From assembly GCF_002278135.3 (NCBI RefSeq), contig NZ_CP029425.2:3510001-3574000 (forward strand): 64,000 nt of DNA. The letters run 5' to 3'. Shown piece after piece: positions 34,202 through 55,371 of this stretch (position 1 is its first letter; every line of letters begins with the position of its first letter). The notes below the pieces were generated by a model. That model was given only the letters and a program-made list of their open reading frames with translations, was not told the origin of the DNA and made no database searches. A program made the position numbers and the translations under genes. Source of the DNA: Bradyrhizobium ottawaense. GTDB lineage: Bacteria > Pseudomonadota > Alphaproteobacteria > Rhizobiales > Xanthobacteraceae.

Positions 34202-34683
34202 GCACCGCTTACTGGCGAGGTCTCGGGCGAGCGTAAGCTTGGTCCGAGATCCTGCTTGCCCCTCAAAAAGGAGCGAGCCTGATGCAAAAGGCGTGCGACG
34301 GAACGTCCCGACGTAGGCCGAACACGAAAAAGTGTGGGGATTTGAGGGTTCGCCCCTCGAATCTCCACTATTGTCGCCCCATATCGGTTCGGCAGCACGA
34401 AAGCGCGGTGGGCAGGGATAGCGGATTCCCTGTAAGCCGTTGGGAGAGCAAGCTATTTCGGGCTTTTGCAGTCCGTGAAACGATCGTTGTGACGGGCGGG
34501 CGCGCACCAGCGCCCCGCGCGTCGTTTTGCGTTTTGAAGGTCTGAAGAACAGATTCAGGACATTCCGGCCTGAAGCTGAGTCTCCGGCCCCCAAAGCGGG
34601 TTCGAAAAATTCAACCCGAGGAGCGGTGGCAGCCGCGTCTCGGACGGTTCGCCCAGAGCGGGCGACGAAAATGAGAGGCCACG
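34202..34683 (+). promoter_or_regulatory. 482-base rplL-rpoB spacer with a hairpin
   Basis: No gene seen. A hairpin at 34218-34253 pairs AGG-TCTCGG with CCGAGA-T-CCT (one bulged T). In Escherichia coli this spacer holds an attenuator and an RNase III site that set the ratio of ribosomal protein to polymerase; the same role is plausible here. A segment at 34542-34571 matches one before rplJ and contains the inverted repeat TTCAGG/CCTGAA. Confidence 0.4.
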
Positions 34684-38802
<4,119 letters not shown>

Positions 38803-38813
38803 CACGACCTTTC

Positions 38814-38873
38814 ATGCCCGGCCTTCACGGCCGGGCATTGGCGCCCCTCCCGATGCCTTGAGGGCAGGGCGCC
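38814..38873 (+). promoter_or_regulatory. Two hairpins between rpoB and rpoC
   Basis: ATGCCCGGCC-TTCAC-GGCCGGGCAT (38814-38838) is a perfect 10-base-pair stem. GGCGCCC/GGGCGCC (38840-38873) follows at once. Neither is followed by T, so they are unlikely to terminate. They may protect or process the rpoBC message. Confidence 0.45.
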
Positions 38874-38931
38874 CTGCTTGAGTGATTTTCGAATTTGCGG
38901 CCGGAGGCGACCGGCACGCGAGGAGAAGACG

Positions 38932-43128
<4,197 letters not shown>

Positions 43129-43160
43129 TCGTTCATCCGTAGGACTACCGAGGACAATGA

Positions 43161-43187
43161 AAAGGCCGGCGAAAGCCGGCCTTTTTG
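43161..43187 (+). terminator. Intrinsic terminator after rpoC
   Basis: AAAGGCCGGC-GAAA-GCCGGCCTTT, a perfect 10-base-pair stem with a GAAA tetraloop followed by a run of T. A textbook rho-independent terminator closing the rplJL-rpoBC operon. Confidence 0.95.
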
Positions 43188-43319
43188 TTGCTTTGCTTGT
43201 CTGTTGCGATGCGAGATCAACCTTTGTTCATCTTTCCTTCAGCCGCAAAAGCGCTTCTGCTAGGAGAGTTTAGACCGGTGGTCCCGTGAAGGGGGCGGGC
43301 CGGAGACCACGGAACTCAC

Positions 43320-45380
43320 ATGCTTGATCTTGCAATCGTAGGCGGCGGCCCCGGCGGGCTGATGAGCGCTTGGTATCTGAAGCGCAAGCTCGGCGACCTC
43401 TGTCGCGTCACCATCTACGAGGCCTCCGATCGGCTCGGCGGCAAGATCGTCACCCGCAAATTCGATTCCGCGCCCGCGATGTACGAGGCCGGCGTTGCCG
43501 AGATCTACGACTACTCGATGACCGGGCCGGATCCGCTGCGCGAGCTGATCCAGCATTTCGGGCTGCAGACGATTCCGATGGATGCCGAGCAGGTGCAGTT
43601 CGGCGGCGAGCTTCTCGACGACGTGCCGGGCATGCGCCGCAAGTATGGCGCCAAGACCGCCGCGGCGATCGAGGCGTTCCGCAAGCGTTGTGCTGAGGCG
43701 ATGTCACCGATCGAATATTACGAGGGCGTCGGCGCGCACGACAATGAGAATCCCTGGGCCTACAAGACCGCCGAGCAGGTGCTCGACGAGGAGGTCGAGG
43801 ACGAAACCGCAAAGCGGTTCTTCAAGGTGATGGCACGCTCCGACATCGCCACCGAGAGCCACAACACCAACGGCCTCAACGCGCTCAAGAACTATCTGAT
43901 GGATGTCGACGGCTATATCGGCCTCTATTCCATCCAGAACGGCAACGAGCAGTTGATCGAATGCCTGCAGTCGGAGGTCAACGCCGACATCCAGCTCAAT
44001 CACCGCGTGCTAACCGTCGGCAAGGCGCCGACCGGCCGCTACCAGCTCAAGATGATGAACGGCAAGGGACCGGAGACGCGCGACTTCGATCTCGTGCTGG
44101 TCTGCCTGCCGCATTCCTGGCTCGCCACCATGGGGTGGGAAGGCGAACAGCTCCGCAAGTCGATGGTCAAGCACGTTTCTTACTTCGACCGTCCCGCGCA
44201 CTATTTGCGCGTCTCGATCCTGTTCGACACGCCGTTCTGGGGCGAGAAGATTCCAGGCGCCTGGTTCATGTCGGAAGCCTTCGGCGGCTGCTGCGTCTAC
44301 AACGAGGGTGCGCGCCACGACGTCGGCAAGCACGGCGTGTTGAACTGGCTGATTCCCGGCTCCGACGCGCTGGCCTTCGCCAATCTGTCCGACCAGGAGC
44401 TGATCGATGCCGCGCTGAAATCGCTGCCGGCCTCGCTCGGCGATGCGCGCCTGCATTTCATGGAAGGCAAGATCCATCGCTGGTTGTCGTCGGTGAACGC
44501 GATTCCGGGCGGCCTGCCGGTGCGCGATGTCATGACCAATCACCGGCCCGAGCCGAAGGAGCATCCCGGCATCGTGGTGGTCGGCGACTATCTGTTCGAC
44601 TCGACGCTGAACGGCCTGCTCGACTCCTCGGATGCGGCAACCGACATCATCCTGACCGAGATGATGCGCCTGCGCCGCGAGCGCGCGCAGGACGACAAGC
44701 CGCTCTCCGACAAGATCGATCGGGACTATTTCGAGAACTATCGCGGCCTCGGCCCCTATCACGAGGCATGGCGCCACTTCACCGATCCCGATTACCTCAC
44801 CCGGCTGCTCGGCATCGTCTGGGGCAAGACCAAGGGTGCCAAGCTGCTCGTCGCGGGCTCGGCCAGCGGCGAATTGGTCGGCGCGCTGCGCGAGCGCGGC
44901 ATCGATGCCTTCGGCATCGAGAGCAACCGCGCCATCCACGCCAGGACGCCGAAGGCGCTGAAGAAGTACAACAAGCTCGGCTCGATCACCGACATGCCGT
45001 TCAAGGACGGCGCGTTCGACTTCGTGTTCGAGACCAGCCTTTGCCACGTTTCCCCGAAGCAGGTGGTCCGCGCAATCAAGGAACTGAACCGCGTGGTCAA
45101 GACCGGCCTCGTGTTCGGCTCGATTACCTCGGACATGGCGCCCGCGCTGATCGACCGCTACGACCTCCTGCGCGGGGTCAAGAAACTCGGCACGTGGTGG
45201 GAATGGTCCGAACTGTTCTTCGGCAACGGTTTCGACCTCTCGATGCACCGCAAGGATTGCACCGATGCGCTCTGGGAGGCGACGCTCGCCGCCAACAAGG
45301 GGCCGGGGCAGTGGTACGCCGACGCCGACAGCCTGCGCTATTCCTTCTTCGACAAGGTCGAGGACGAGGACGAGGATTAG
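43320..45380 (+). CDS. Fusion of FAD-dependent amine-oxidase-like oxidoreductase and SAM methyltransferase
   Basis: 686 residues. Residues 1 to about 460 form an FAD oxidoreductase: GGGPGG at 8-13, YEASDRLGGK for the second FAD contact, and a C-terminal FAD segment VVVGDYLFDSTLNGLLDSSD. From about 480 on is a class I methyltransferase: KLLVAGSASGELVGALRERG near 506, GIESN, then GSITDMPFKDGAFDFVFE. The acidic tail ends DKVEDEDED. The two domains probably act in sequence on one small substrate. I do not recognise the substrate. It stands alone after the rpoC terminator, 134 bases before the ABC exporter gene. Confidence 0.8.
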   Translation: MLDLAIVGGGPGGLMSAWYLKRKLGDLCRVTIYEASDRLGGKIVTRKFDSAPAMYEAGVAEIYDYSMTGPDPLRELIQHFGLQTIPMDAEQVQFGGELLDDVPGMRRKYGAKTAAAIEAFRKRCAEAMSPIEYYEGVGAHDNENPWAYKTAEQVLDEEVEDETAKRFFKVMARSDIATESHNTNGLNALKNYLMDVDGYIGLYSIQNGNEQLIECLQSEVNADIQLNHRVLTVGKAPTGRYQLKMMNGKGPETRDFDLVLVCLPHSWLATMGWEGEQLRKSMVKHVSYFDRPAHYLRVSILFDTPFWGEKIPGAWFMSEAFGGCCVYNEGARHDVGKHGVLNWLIPGSDALAFANLSDQELIDAALKSLPASLGDARLHFMEGKIHRWLSSVNAIPGGLPVRDVMTNHRPEPKEHPGIVVVGDYLFDSTLNGLLDSSDAATDIILTEMMRLRRERAQDDKPLSDKIDRDYFENYRGLGPYHEAWRHFTDPDYLTRLLGIVWGKTKGAKLLVAGSASGELVGALRERGIDAFGIESNRAIHARTPKALKKYNKLGSITDMPFKDGAFDFVFETSLCHVSPKQVVRAIKELNRVVKTGLVFGSITSDMAPALIDRYDLLRGVKKLGTWWEWSELFFGNGFDLSMHRKDCTDALWEATLAANKGPGQWYADADSLRYSFFDKVEDEDED

Positions 45381-45412
45381 CCGCGGGGCGCGTGTCGAAT
45401 TCGCCAATTGTT

Positions 45413-45441
45413 TTGCCGAATTCATCCTGATCGCATAGAAT
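45413..45441 (+). promoter_or_regulatory. Sigma-70-type promoter of the ABC exporter gene
   Basis: TTGCCG (45413-45418), 17 bases, TAGAAT (45436-45441). The -10 matches 5/6 and the -35 4/6. A 7-base-pair hairpin ATAGCGG-CTTT-CCGCTAT (45449-45466) would sit at the very 5' end of the transcript. Confidence 0.5.
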
Positions 45442-45514
45442 CGGTGCAATAGCGGCTTTCCGCTATGTCCTGCTTTCTCTGCGGTCATGCCGGCCGTCAG
45501 CATCGGTTGGTTTC

Positions 45515-47542
45515 ATGGCATCCAAGCCTTTCTCGCCCGACAAACAGAAGCTCGCCGCCGAAGAGGCGGCCGAGCTCGACGACAAGCTCGCGTCGACTGC
45601 CAAGCCGGACCTCGAAGACGACGAGGATGCCGAAGACGAGGCGGATGACGAGCTGGAGCTCGACGACGATGATGAGGACGAGGACCTCGTCGTCTTTACC
45701 GCGCGCGAGGCCGCGGGCGCGCTCGCGACCATCGTCGGGTTCGTCAAGCCGTTCCTGGCGAACTACAAGCGGATGCTGTCCTTCGTGGCGTTTGGCGTCT
45801 GCGTCGAGACGCTGTTCAACGTCATCATGCCGCTCAGCCTCAAGTTCCTGATCGACGACGCGCTCGGGGAGGAGGACTTCCAGGCGCTGTACAAGATCCT
45901 CGGCGTGCTCGCCGTCGCCGGCATCTTCACCTCGATCGTCGCGGTCTGGTACGAGCGCTGGGACGCGCGGCTGGCCGCCTGCATCATCTCCGACGTCCGC
46001 AAGCGCCTGTTCGAGCACGTTCAGGACCTGCCGGCGGCCTATTTCGGCCGCACCAAGCGCGGTGAGATCCTGTCGCGCTTCTCCGTCGACCTGTCGGCCT
46101 TCGAAGGCTCGGTCAAGACGTTTGCCAACAGTGCCGCGCTGCCGTTTCTGGAGCTGATCGCCGGCATCATCCTGATGGTGTTCCTGAACTGGCAGCTCGC
46201 GGCGGTCGCGCTGCTCGTGTTCCCGATCACACTGATCGGCCCGCGGATCCTGACGCCCAAGGCGGTGCAGGCCAATTACGAGCAGAAGCTCAACGAGAGC
46301 GCGCTGCTCGGCATGGTGCAGGAGAACGTGGCGGCGCAGGCCGTGATCAAGGCGTTCAGCCTGCAGCGCAAGATGTTCGGCTTCTTCACCTTCCGCAACC
46401 ACGAGGCGCGCGACAAGATCGCCTCAGCCGCGTTCCTGTCGACCATGGTGGAGCGGACGGTCACCATCTCGGTGCTGATGCTGCACCTCGTGGTGCTCGC
46501 GATCGGCGCTTATCTTGCCACCAAGGGCCAGATCACCATCGGCACCTTCGTCACCTTCGAGAGCGCCTTCTGGGAGGTCTCCTACAACATCGCCCATGTG
46601 ATGCATTTCATCCCGGTGTCGATCTCCTCGGCGGCGGCGATCCGGCACATGCAGGAGCTGCTGGACGAGCCGACCCGCGCTGCCGACCGCCCCGGCGCGC
46701 CCGATTTGCCGCGCATCACCAACGACATCACGTTCGATCACGTCACCTTCCAGTACGAGGGCAGTCAGACCCCGGTGCTGGACAATCTCAGTCTCAAGCT
46801 CAACGCGGGCAAGCGCATCGCGATCGTGGGCCCCAGCGGCTCCGGCAAGAGCACGTTGCTCAATTTGATCCTGCGGCTCTACGTGCCCGACGAGGGGCGG
46901 GTCACCATCGACGGCGTCGACGTCCGCAAGGTGACGCTGGATTCGCTGCGCCGGAGCATGGCGGTGGTGTTCCAGGAGAACATGCTGTTCAACATGTCGA
47001 TCCGCGAGAACATCCGGCTCGGCAAGGAGGGCGCGACCGACGAGGAGGTGGAGGAGGCCGCCAAGAAGGCCGAGATCCACCGCTATATCATGAGCCTGCC
47101 GCAGCGATACGACACGCCGGTCGGCGAGCGCGGCGACACCCTGTCGGGCGGTCAGCGCCAGCGCATCGCGATCGCGCGCGCGGTCATCCGCAACCCCTCG
47201 GTGCTGCTGCTGGACGAAGCCACCTCGGCGCTGGACCAGACCACGGAAGCCGCAATCAACCGCACGCTGCTCAAGGTCGCCAAGGGCCGCACCATGATCT
47301 GGTCGACCCACCGCCTGACCTCGGTGGTGGAGATGGACGAGATCATCGTGATCTCAGGGGGCAGGGCGATCGAGCGCGGCTCGCATGCCCAGCTGCTCGC
47401 CAAGAACGGGACCTATCGCAAGCTGTGGAACGACCAGATCCATCAGCCGCACGGCGCGGCGGCTCACGCCGACGACGGCAGGGACGATGAGGACGAAGAC
47501 GACCTCGAGGATGCCGAGGACGAGGACGACGAGGAGGAATGA
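45515..47542 (+). CDS. ABC exporter half-transporter (fused membrane and ATPase domains) with acidic tails
   Basis: 675 residues. Membrane domain of about six helices (85-370). ATPase domain with Walker A GPSGSGKST (near 438-447), signature LSGGQRQR (near 542), Walker B LLLDEATSALD (near 563) and the H-loop WSTHRLTS. Both ends are strongly acidic: about 30-57 (DDEDAEDEADDELELDDDDE) and 650-675. The core resembles MsbA-type exporters, so a lipid or lipid-like substrate is possible. The last 79 bases overlap the convergent oxidoreductase gene. Confidence 0.9.
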   Translation: MASKPFSPDKQKLAAEEAAELDDKLASTAKPDLEDDEDAEDEADDELELDDDDEDEDLVVFTAREAAGALATIVGFVKPFLANYKRMLSFVAFGVCVETLFNVIMPLSLKFLIDDALGEEDFQALYKILGVLAVAGIFTSIVAVWYERWDARLAACIISDVRKRLFEHVQDLPAAYFGRTKRGEILSRFSVDLSAFEGSVKTFANSAALPFLELIAGIILMVFLNWQLAAVALLVFPITLIGPRILTPKAVQANYEQKLNESALLGMVQENVAAQAVIKAFSLQRKMFGFFTFRNHEARDKIASAAFLSTMVERTVTISVLMLHLVVLAIGAYLATKGQITIGTFVTFESAFWEVSYNIAHVMHFIPVSISSAAAIRHMQELLDEPTRAADRPGAPDLPRITNDITFDHVTFQYEGSQTPVLDNLSLKLNAGKRIAIVGPSGSGKSTLLNLILRLYVPDEGRVTIDGVDVRKVTLDSLRRSMAVVFQENMLFNMSIRENIRLGKEGATDEEVEEAAKKAEIHRYIMSLPQRYDTPVGERGDTLSGGQRQRIAIARAVIRNPSVLLLDEATSALDQTTEAAINRTLLKVAKGRTMIWSTHRLTSVVEMDEIIVISGGRAIERGSHAQLLAKNGTYRKLWNDQIHQPHGAAAHADDGRDDEDEDDLEDAEDEDDEEE

Positions 47543-48708
47543 CCGAGCAAGTTCGGCTCCAGCTCGAAGGCGCCTCCAAGCGGCCGCAGCAGGCCTTGAG
47601 CCGACCAGGCGATGAAGCGGGCCCAGCGCTGCGCCGTCCAGTAGGGGCTCGTACCGATCGAGACTGAGCGGAAGTCGAACGCCTTCGCCGCCGACCATTC
47701 GTCACAGGCCCGCTTGACCGGATCTGCGTAGAAGGCAGCGATCTTGGCCGCACTCATCCCGTCGCAGGCGAGCCAGGCCGGGATGTGGACGTTGCAGAGC
47801 CGCTCGACGTCGGTGAAGACCTTGTCGCAGCCGGTGCCGGCGACCGGGCAGGAGGTCGCGAAGGCATCGCCCACCAGCACGAGGCCGGGCTGGCCGCGGC
47901 AATCGTTCACGTAGAGATCGACCGGGCGGATCTTGATCTCGCCCGGGATCTCGAACGGGCCGGTGACGGCCTCGAGCCGGGGCAGGGCCGCATCCAGCGT
48001 CTCGGTCGGGGCGCGGCGCAGCTCGCGCAGCCAGGGGTCGTCGCAGGCGCGATAGACGAACAGATTGGCGCGCATCCGCGTGCCGACCGGAAACAGCGTG
48101 ATGTACGGGATGCGGTCGCTCGGACGTTCGGAGAAGTAGGTCAGAGCCGGGAAGGCGAATGCTGAGCGCCCGACCGGGACGATGTCGAACCCGATCGAGA
48201 TCGAATGGCAGGCGCTGATGACTTTTCGGGCGATGCCGAGCTGGTGGCGCAGGCCGACATTCAGGCCATTGGCGAGCACCACCAGGCGGGCCGAGATCGT
48301 CTCGTCATTGGAGAGCACGACCCGCTGCCGCTCCTCGCTCGTCTCGACGGCGATGGCCTTGGCGCAGATGCGCTCGACGGAAGCGGGGATTTCGTCGCGG
48401 ACCGCGTTGACCAGGGAATCGTAGAGGATGTTGAACTGCCGGCTCGGTGCCTTGTCGAGCAGGCGGCCGAAGCGGGCGATCCAGTTCTCGCCGGTAAAGG
48501 TCGCGCGGCGCAGCACTGATTCTGCGATTCCGGTCTTCAGGAATCGCCCAACCTGCTCCTGACCACTGAGTTTCTCGACGCGAAAGTCCGTCGGATAGCT
48601 CTCATGCGGATCGATCAGGACGGTCGAAATGCCGGCCCGGCCGAGCATCGCGGCGGCGGTCGAGCCCGCCAATCCGCCGCCGATAATGGCAATGTCGGTG
48701 TACCGCAT
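47464..48708 (-). CDS. FAD-dependent oxidoreductase (tryptophan-halogenase/geranylgeranyl-reductase-like fold) with poly-Ser tail
   Basis: 414 residues from ATG 48708, AGGA about 10 bases upstream; the frame stays open to 48954. FAD site DIAIIGGGLAGSTAAAMLGR at the N-terminus and LVLVGDAFATSCPVAGTGCD for the second FAD contact. Group-A flavin monooxygenase-like fold; substrate not recognisable. The last 26 residues are mostly Ser (SSSSSSSSASSRSSSSSSS). This tail is read antisense to the acidic C-terminus of the ABC exporter, whose GAN codons become NTC Ser codons. It looks like a lost stop codon and read-through, not a selected domain. Confidence 0.82.
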   Translation of the reverse strand: MRYTDIAIIGGGLAGSTAAAMLGRAGISTVLIDPHESYPTDFRVEKLSGQEQVGRFLKTGIAESVLRRATFTGENWIARFGRLLDKAPSRQFNILYDSLVNAVRDEIPASVERICAKAIAVETSEERQRVVLSNDETISARLVVLANGLNVGLRHQLGIARKVISACHSISIGFDIVPVGRSAFAFPALTYFSERPSDRIPYITLFPVGTRMRANLFVYRACDDPWLRELRRAPTETLDAALPRLEAVTGPFEIPGEIKIRPVDLYVNDCRGQPGLVLVGDAFATSCPVAGTGCDKVFTDVERLCNVHIPAWLACDGMSAAKIAAFYADPVKRACDEWSAAKAFDFRSVSIGTSPYWTAQRWARFIAWSAQGLLRPLGGAFELEPNLLGHSSSSSSSSASSRSSSSSSSLPSSA

Positions 48709-49396
48709 GGCGCCCATTTCCTGCCGAAGGGCCCAGATTGACGCATCAACAGGAAAAAAAGCCTTAGCCCTGGTTATAAAAGTACTTTTCGCCCGGGTAT
48801 AATAATTCTCAAGCTGGCGGAACCGAGAGTCCGTTCCCATATCGGAGTGGTGCGGCGAGGGCGGCAAACCGCGATTTTGACAGGCTCCTGAAGCGCTTCG
48901 TGGCTGTCGTTTCGCCTTGACTTGATCGATTCTCACGCATAGAAAGCGCCTCACTTAACGACAGGCGGTGAGCATCGCCAGCGTCGGAACGGGCCACCCG
49001 TTAGATCCCCAAGGACTAAAGCCACCAGGGATCGCTAAAAGGCGGGCACCAACCTCGACGAATGCCGCTCAAACGCTGTCGATCATAGCTAGGCAATGCC
49101 AGTGCGATTCTAGTTCTCTTGAGCTTATTCTCTTGAGATCGAATTCGGATGCATGACCTCAGTGCGCGGGCCGCGGCTTTATGCTGATCGGCCTCAATAC
49201 TGCGGTCCTCTGTGGCGTCGAAGCGCTTTCCGCCCGTTGATGGGGCGGTTGGCGCGATTTCGCTTTGTGCGGATTGTTCCGCGGAAGGCGACCTCGTCGG
49301 GCGGGTAGCTCGAAAGAATTTGCAGTCCCGGCGACGGGCTGCGGCAAGACAGCGGATCCGAAAAGGGTCTGCGACAGAACAAAGGGTAAGGCCAGG
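48709..49396 (+). promoter_or_regulatory. 688-base gap between the oxidoreductase gene and rpsL
   Basis: No gene supported. It contains a palindrome AAAAGTACTTTT (48778-48789) within 80 bases of the minus-strand gene start, a candidate str-operon promoter (48917-48945), and two direct copies of TTCTCTTGAG (49114-49123 and 49128-49137). The last 100 bases before rpsL are a leader with no clear hairpin. Confidence 0.45.
48917..48945 (+). promoter_or_regulatory. Candidate promoter of the str operon
   Basis: TTGACT (48917-48922), 17 bases, TAGAAA (48940-48945): 5/6 and 4/6 matches at ideal spacing. The start would be near 48952, giving a leader of about 440 bases to rpsL, which is long; a second promoter nearer the gene cannot be excluded. 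Confidence 0.45.
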
Positions 49397-49768
49397 ATGC
49401 CGACGATCAACCAGCTGATCGCTCAACCGCGTGAAGTGCAGAAGTCGCGCAAGAAGGTGCCGGCGCTGCAGCAGTCGCCGCAGAAGCGTGGTGTTTGCAC
49501 CCGCGTCTACACCACGACCCCGAAGAAGCCGAACTCGGCGCTTCGTAAGGTCGCCAAGGTGCGCCTGACCAACGGCTTCGAGGTGATCGGCTACATCCCC
49601 GGTGAAGGCCATAACCTCCAGGAGCACTCGGTGGTCATGATCCGCGGCGGTCGCGTCAAGGACTTGCCCGGCGTGCGCTACCACATCCTCCGCGGCGTTC
49701 TGGATACCCAGGGCGTCAAGAACCGTAAGCAGCGTCGTTCGAAGTACGGCGCGAAGCGTCCGAAGTAA
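49397..49768 (+). CDS. rpsL: 30S ribosomal protein S12
   Basis: 123 residues from ATG 49397 ([13 protein letters not shown]), AAGGCCAGG upstream. Both streptomycin-relevant lysines are in the sensitive form: [11 protein letters not shown] and [12 protein letters not shown]. Contributes to decoding accuracy. First gene of the str operon, 15 bases before rpsG. Confidence 0.98.
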   Translation: MPTINQLIAQPREVQKSRKKVPALQQSPQKRGVCTRVYTTTPKKPNSALRKVAKVRLTNGFEVIGYIPGEGHNLQEHSVVMIRGGRVKDLPGVRYHILRGVLDTQGVKNRKQRRSKYGAKRPK

Positions 49769-50254
<486 letters not shown>

Positions 50255-50284
50255 CGGCGACACACGGAATCTAAGGAACACCCT

Positions 50285-52357
<2,073 letters not shown>

Positions 52358-52397
52358 TTGTCGTCGGTCACGAACTGACGATTGAACGGAGAGTCAA

Positions 52398-53588
<1,191 letters not shown>

Positions 53589-53606
53589 TTACGAGAACAG
53601 GGATCG

Positions 53607-53646
53607 GCGAGTAGCGAATGGTGACATTCGCTATTCGCTATTCGCC
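53607..53646. repeat. Hairpin and heptamer repeat in the tuf-rpsJ spacer
   Basis: GCGAGTAGCGAATG (53607-53620), loop GTGA, then CATTCGCTATTCGC (53625-53638): 14 base pairs with one G-U. The right arm runs into three near-identical heptamers, ATTCGCT ATTCGCT ATTCGCC (53626-53646). No T run follows. Such units look like an interspersed palindromic repeat; it may also act as a processing site between tuf and rpsJ. Confidence 0.6.
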
Positions 53647-53671
53647 ACCCCACTGAAGAGAGACCACGGCA

Positions 53672-53980
53672 ATGAACGGCCAAAACATTCGTATCCGTCT
53701 CAAGGCGTTCGACCATCGTATCCTCGATACGTCGACCCGCGAGATCGTGAACACGGCGAAGCGCACCGGCGCGCAGGTCCGCGGACCCATTCCGCTGCCC
53801 ACCCGCATCGAGAAGTTCACCGTCAACCGTTCGCCCCACGTCGACAAGAAGAGCCGCGAGCAGTTCGAGATGCGCACTCACAAGCGCTTGCTCGATATCG
53901 TCGATCCGACCCCGCAGACCGTCGATGCTTTGATGAAGCTCGACCTGGCCGCCGGTGTCGACGTCGAGATCAAGCTCTAA
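53672..53980 (+). CDS. rpsJ: 30S ribosomal protein S10 (NusE)
   Basis: 102 residues. [20 protein letters not shown], the loop [20 protein letters not shown] and [14 protein letters not shown]. Functions in the 30S head and as NusE with NusB in antitermination. First gene of the S10 operon. Confidence 0.98.
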
Positions 53981-54032
53981 GATTTTTGGATCCCGTTCGC
54001 GCAAGCGGACAGAAAGAACAGGAAGCAAGCCG

Positions 54033-54749
54033 ATGCGCTCCGGAGTGATCGCACAAAAGGTCGGGATGACGCGGGTCTTTACTGAGGCCGGCGAACATAT
54101 CCCCGTGACCGTGCTGAAGCTCGGCAATTGCCAGGTCGTGGGCCACCGTACCGAAGAGAAGAACGGTTACGTCGCGCTCCAGCTTGGTTCTGGCAGCCGC
54201 AAGACCGTTTACATGCCCAAGGCGGAGCGCGGCCAGTTCGCGGTCGCCAAAGTCGAGCCGAAGCGGCAGGTCGAGGAATTCCGCGTCACCGCGGATGCCA
54301 TGATCCCGGTCGGCGCCGAGATCCTGGCCGACCACTTCGTCGTCGGCCAGTTCGTCGACGTCACCGGCACCTCGGTCGGTAAGGGCTTCGCCGGCGGCAT
54401 GAAGCGCTGGAACTTCGGCGGTCTGCGGGCCACCCACGGCGTCTCGGTCTCGCACCGCTCGATCGGTTCGACCGGTGGCCGTCAGGACCCCGGCAAGACC
54501 TGGAAGAACAAGAAGATGCCCGGCCACATGGGTGTCGACCGCATCACCACGCTCAACCTTCGCGTCGTTCAGCTCGATGTCGAGCGCGGCCTGATCCTCG
54601 TCGAAGGCGCCGTTCCCGGCTCCAAGGGCGGCTGGATCCGCGTGCGCGACGCCGTCAAGAAGCCGCTGCCGAAGGAAGCTCCGAAGCCCGGCAAGTTCAA
54701 GGTTGCCGGTGGCGAAGCCGAGGCTGCGGCCCAGCAGGAGGGTGCGTGA
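54033..54749 (+). CDS. rplC: 50S ribosomal protein L3
   Basis: 238 residues from ATG 54033 ([16 protein letters not shown]), with CAGGAAG upstream. Contains [20 protein letters not shown] and [20 protein letters not shown]-terminal Ala/Glu tail [11 protein letters not shown] is a common alphaproteobacterial extension. rplD starts 1 base after its stop. Confidence 0.98.
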   Translation: MRSGVIAQKVGMTRVFTEAGEHIPVTVLKLGNCQVVGHRTEEKNGYVALQLGSGSRKTVYMPKAERGQFAVAKVEPKRQVEEFRVTADAMIPVGAEILADHFVVGQFVDVTGTSVGKGFAGGMKRWNFGGLRATHGVSVSHRSIGSTGGRQDPGKTWKNKKMPGHMGVDRITTLNLRVVQLDVERGLILVEGAVPGSKGGWIRVRDAVKKPLPKEAPKPGKFKVAGGEAEAAAQQEGA

Positions 54750-54750
54750 G

Positions 54751-55371
54751 ATGGAATTGAAGGTCACCACCCTCGAAGGTAAGGAAGCCGGCTCGGTCCA
54801 GCTGTCCGACACCATTTTCGGCCTCGAGCCGCGCCAGGACATCATTGCGCGTTGCGTGCAGTGGCAGCTCAACAAGCGTCAGGCCGGCACGCACAAGGCC
54901 AAGGGCCGCGCCGAGATCTGGCGCACCGGCAAGAAGATGTACAAGCAGAAGGGCACCGGCGGTGCTCGTCACGGCTCGGCCCGCGTGCCGCAGTTCCGCG
55001 GCGGCGGCCGTGCCTTCGGTCCGGTGGTGCGTTCGCACGCCACCGACCTGCCGAAGAAGGTCCGCGCGCTGGCGCTGAAGCATGCGCTCTCGGCCAAGGC
55101 CAAGGACGGCGATCTCGTCGTGATCGAGAAGGCCGCGCTGGAAGCCGCCAAGACCAAGGCGCTGCTCGGTCACTTCTCGGGTCTGGGTCTGACCAACGCG
55201 CTGATCATCGACGGCGCCGAGCTCAACAACGGCTTCGCCGCTGCGGCCCGCAACATCCCGAACATGGACGTGCTGCCGATCCAGGGCATCAACGTCTACG
55301 ACATCCTGCGCCGTCAGAAGCTCGTTCTGACCAAGGCCGCCATCGATGCGCTGGAGGCGCGCTTCAAATGA
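54751..55371 (+). CDS. rplD: 50S ribosomal protein L4
   Basis: 206 residues from ATG 54751. The conserved loop [20 protein letters not shown] followed by [10 protein letters not shown] lines the exit tunnel. In enteric bacteria L4 represses its own operon. Overlaps rplW by 4 bases (ATGA). Confidence 0.98.
   Translation: MELKVTTLEGKEAGSVQLSDTIFGLEPRQDIIARCVQWQLNKRQAGTHKAKGRAEIWRTGKKMYKQKGTGGARHGSARVPQFRGGGRAFGPVVRSHATDLPKKVRALALKHALSAKAKDGDLVVIEKAALEAAKTKALLGHFSGLGLTNALIIDGAELNNGFAAAARNIPNMDVLPIQGINVYDILRRQKLVLTKAAIDALEARFK

Noticed and set aside
38814..38873. Terminator between rpoB and rpoC
   Set aside because: The stems are strong but no T run follows, and rpoB and rpoC must be co-expressed; kept only as structured spacer.
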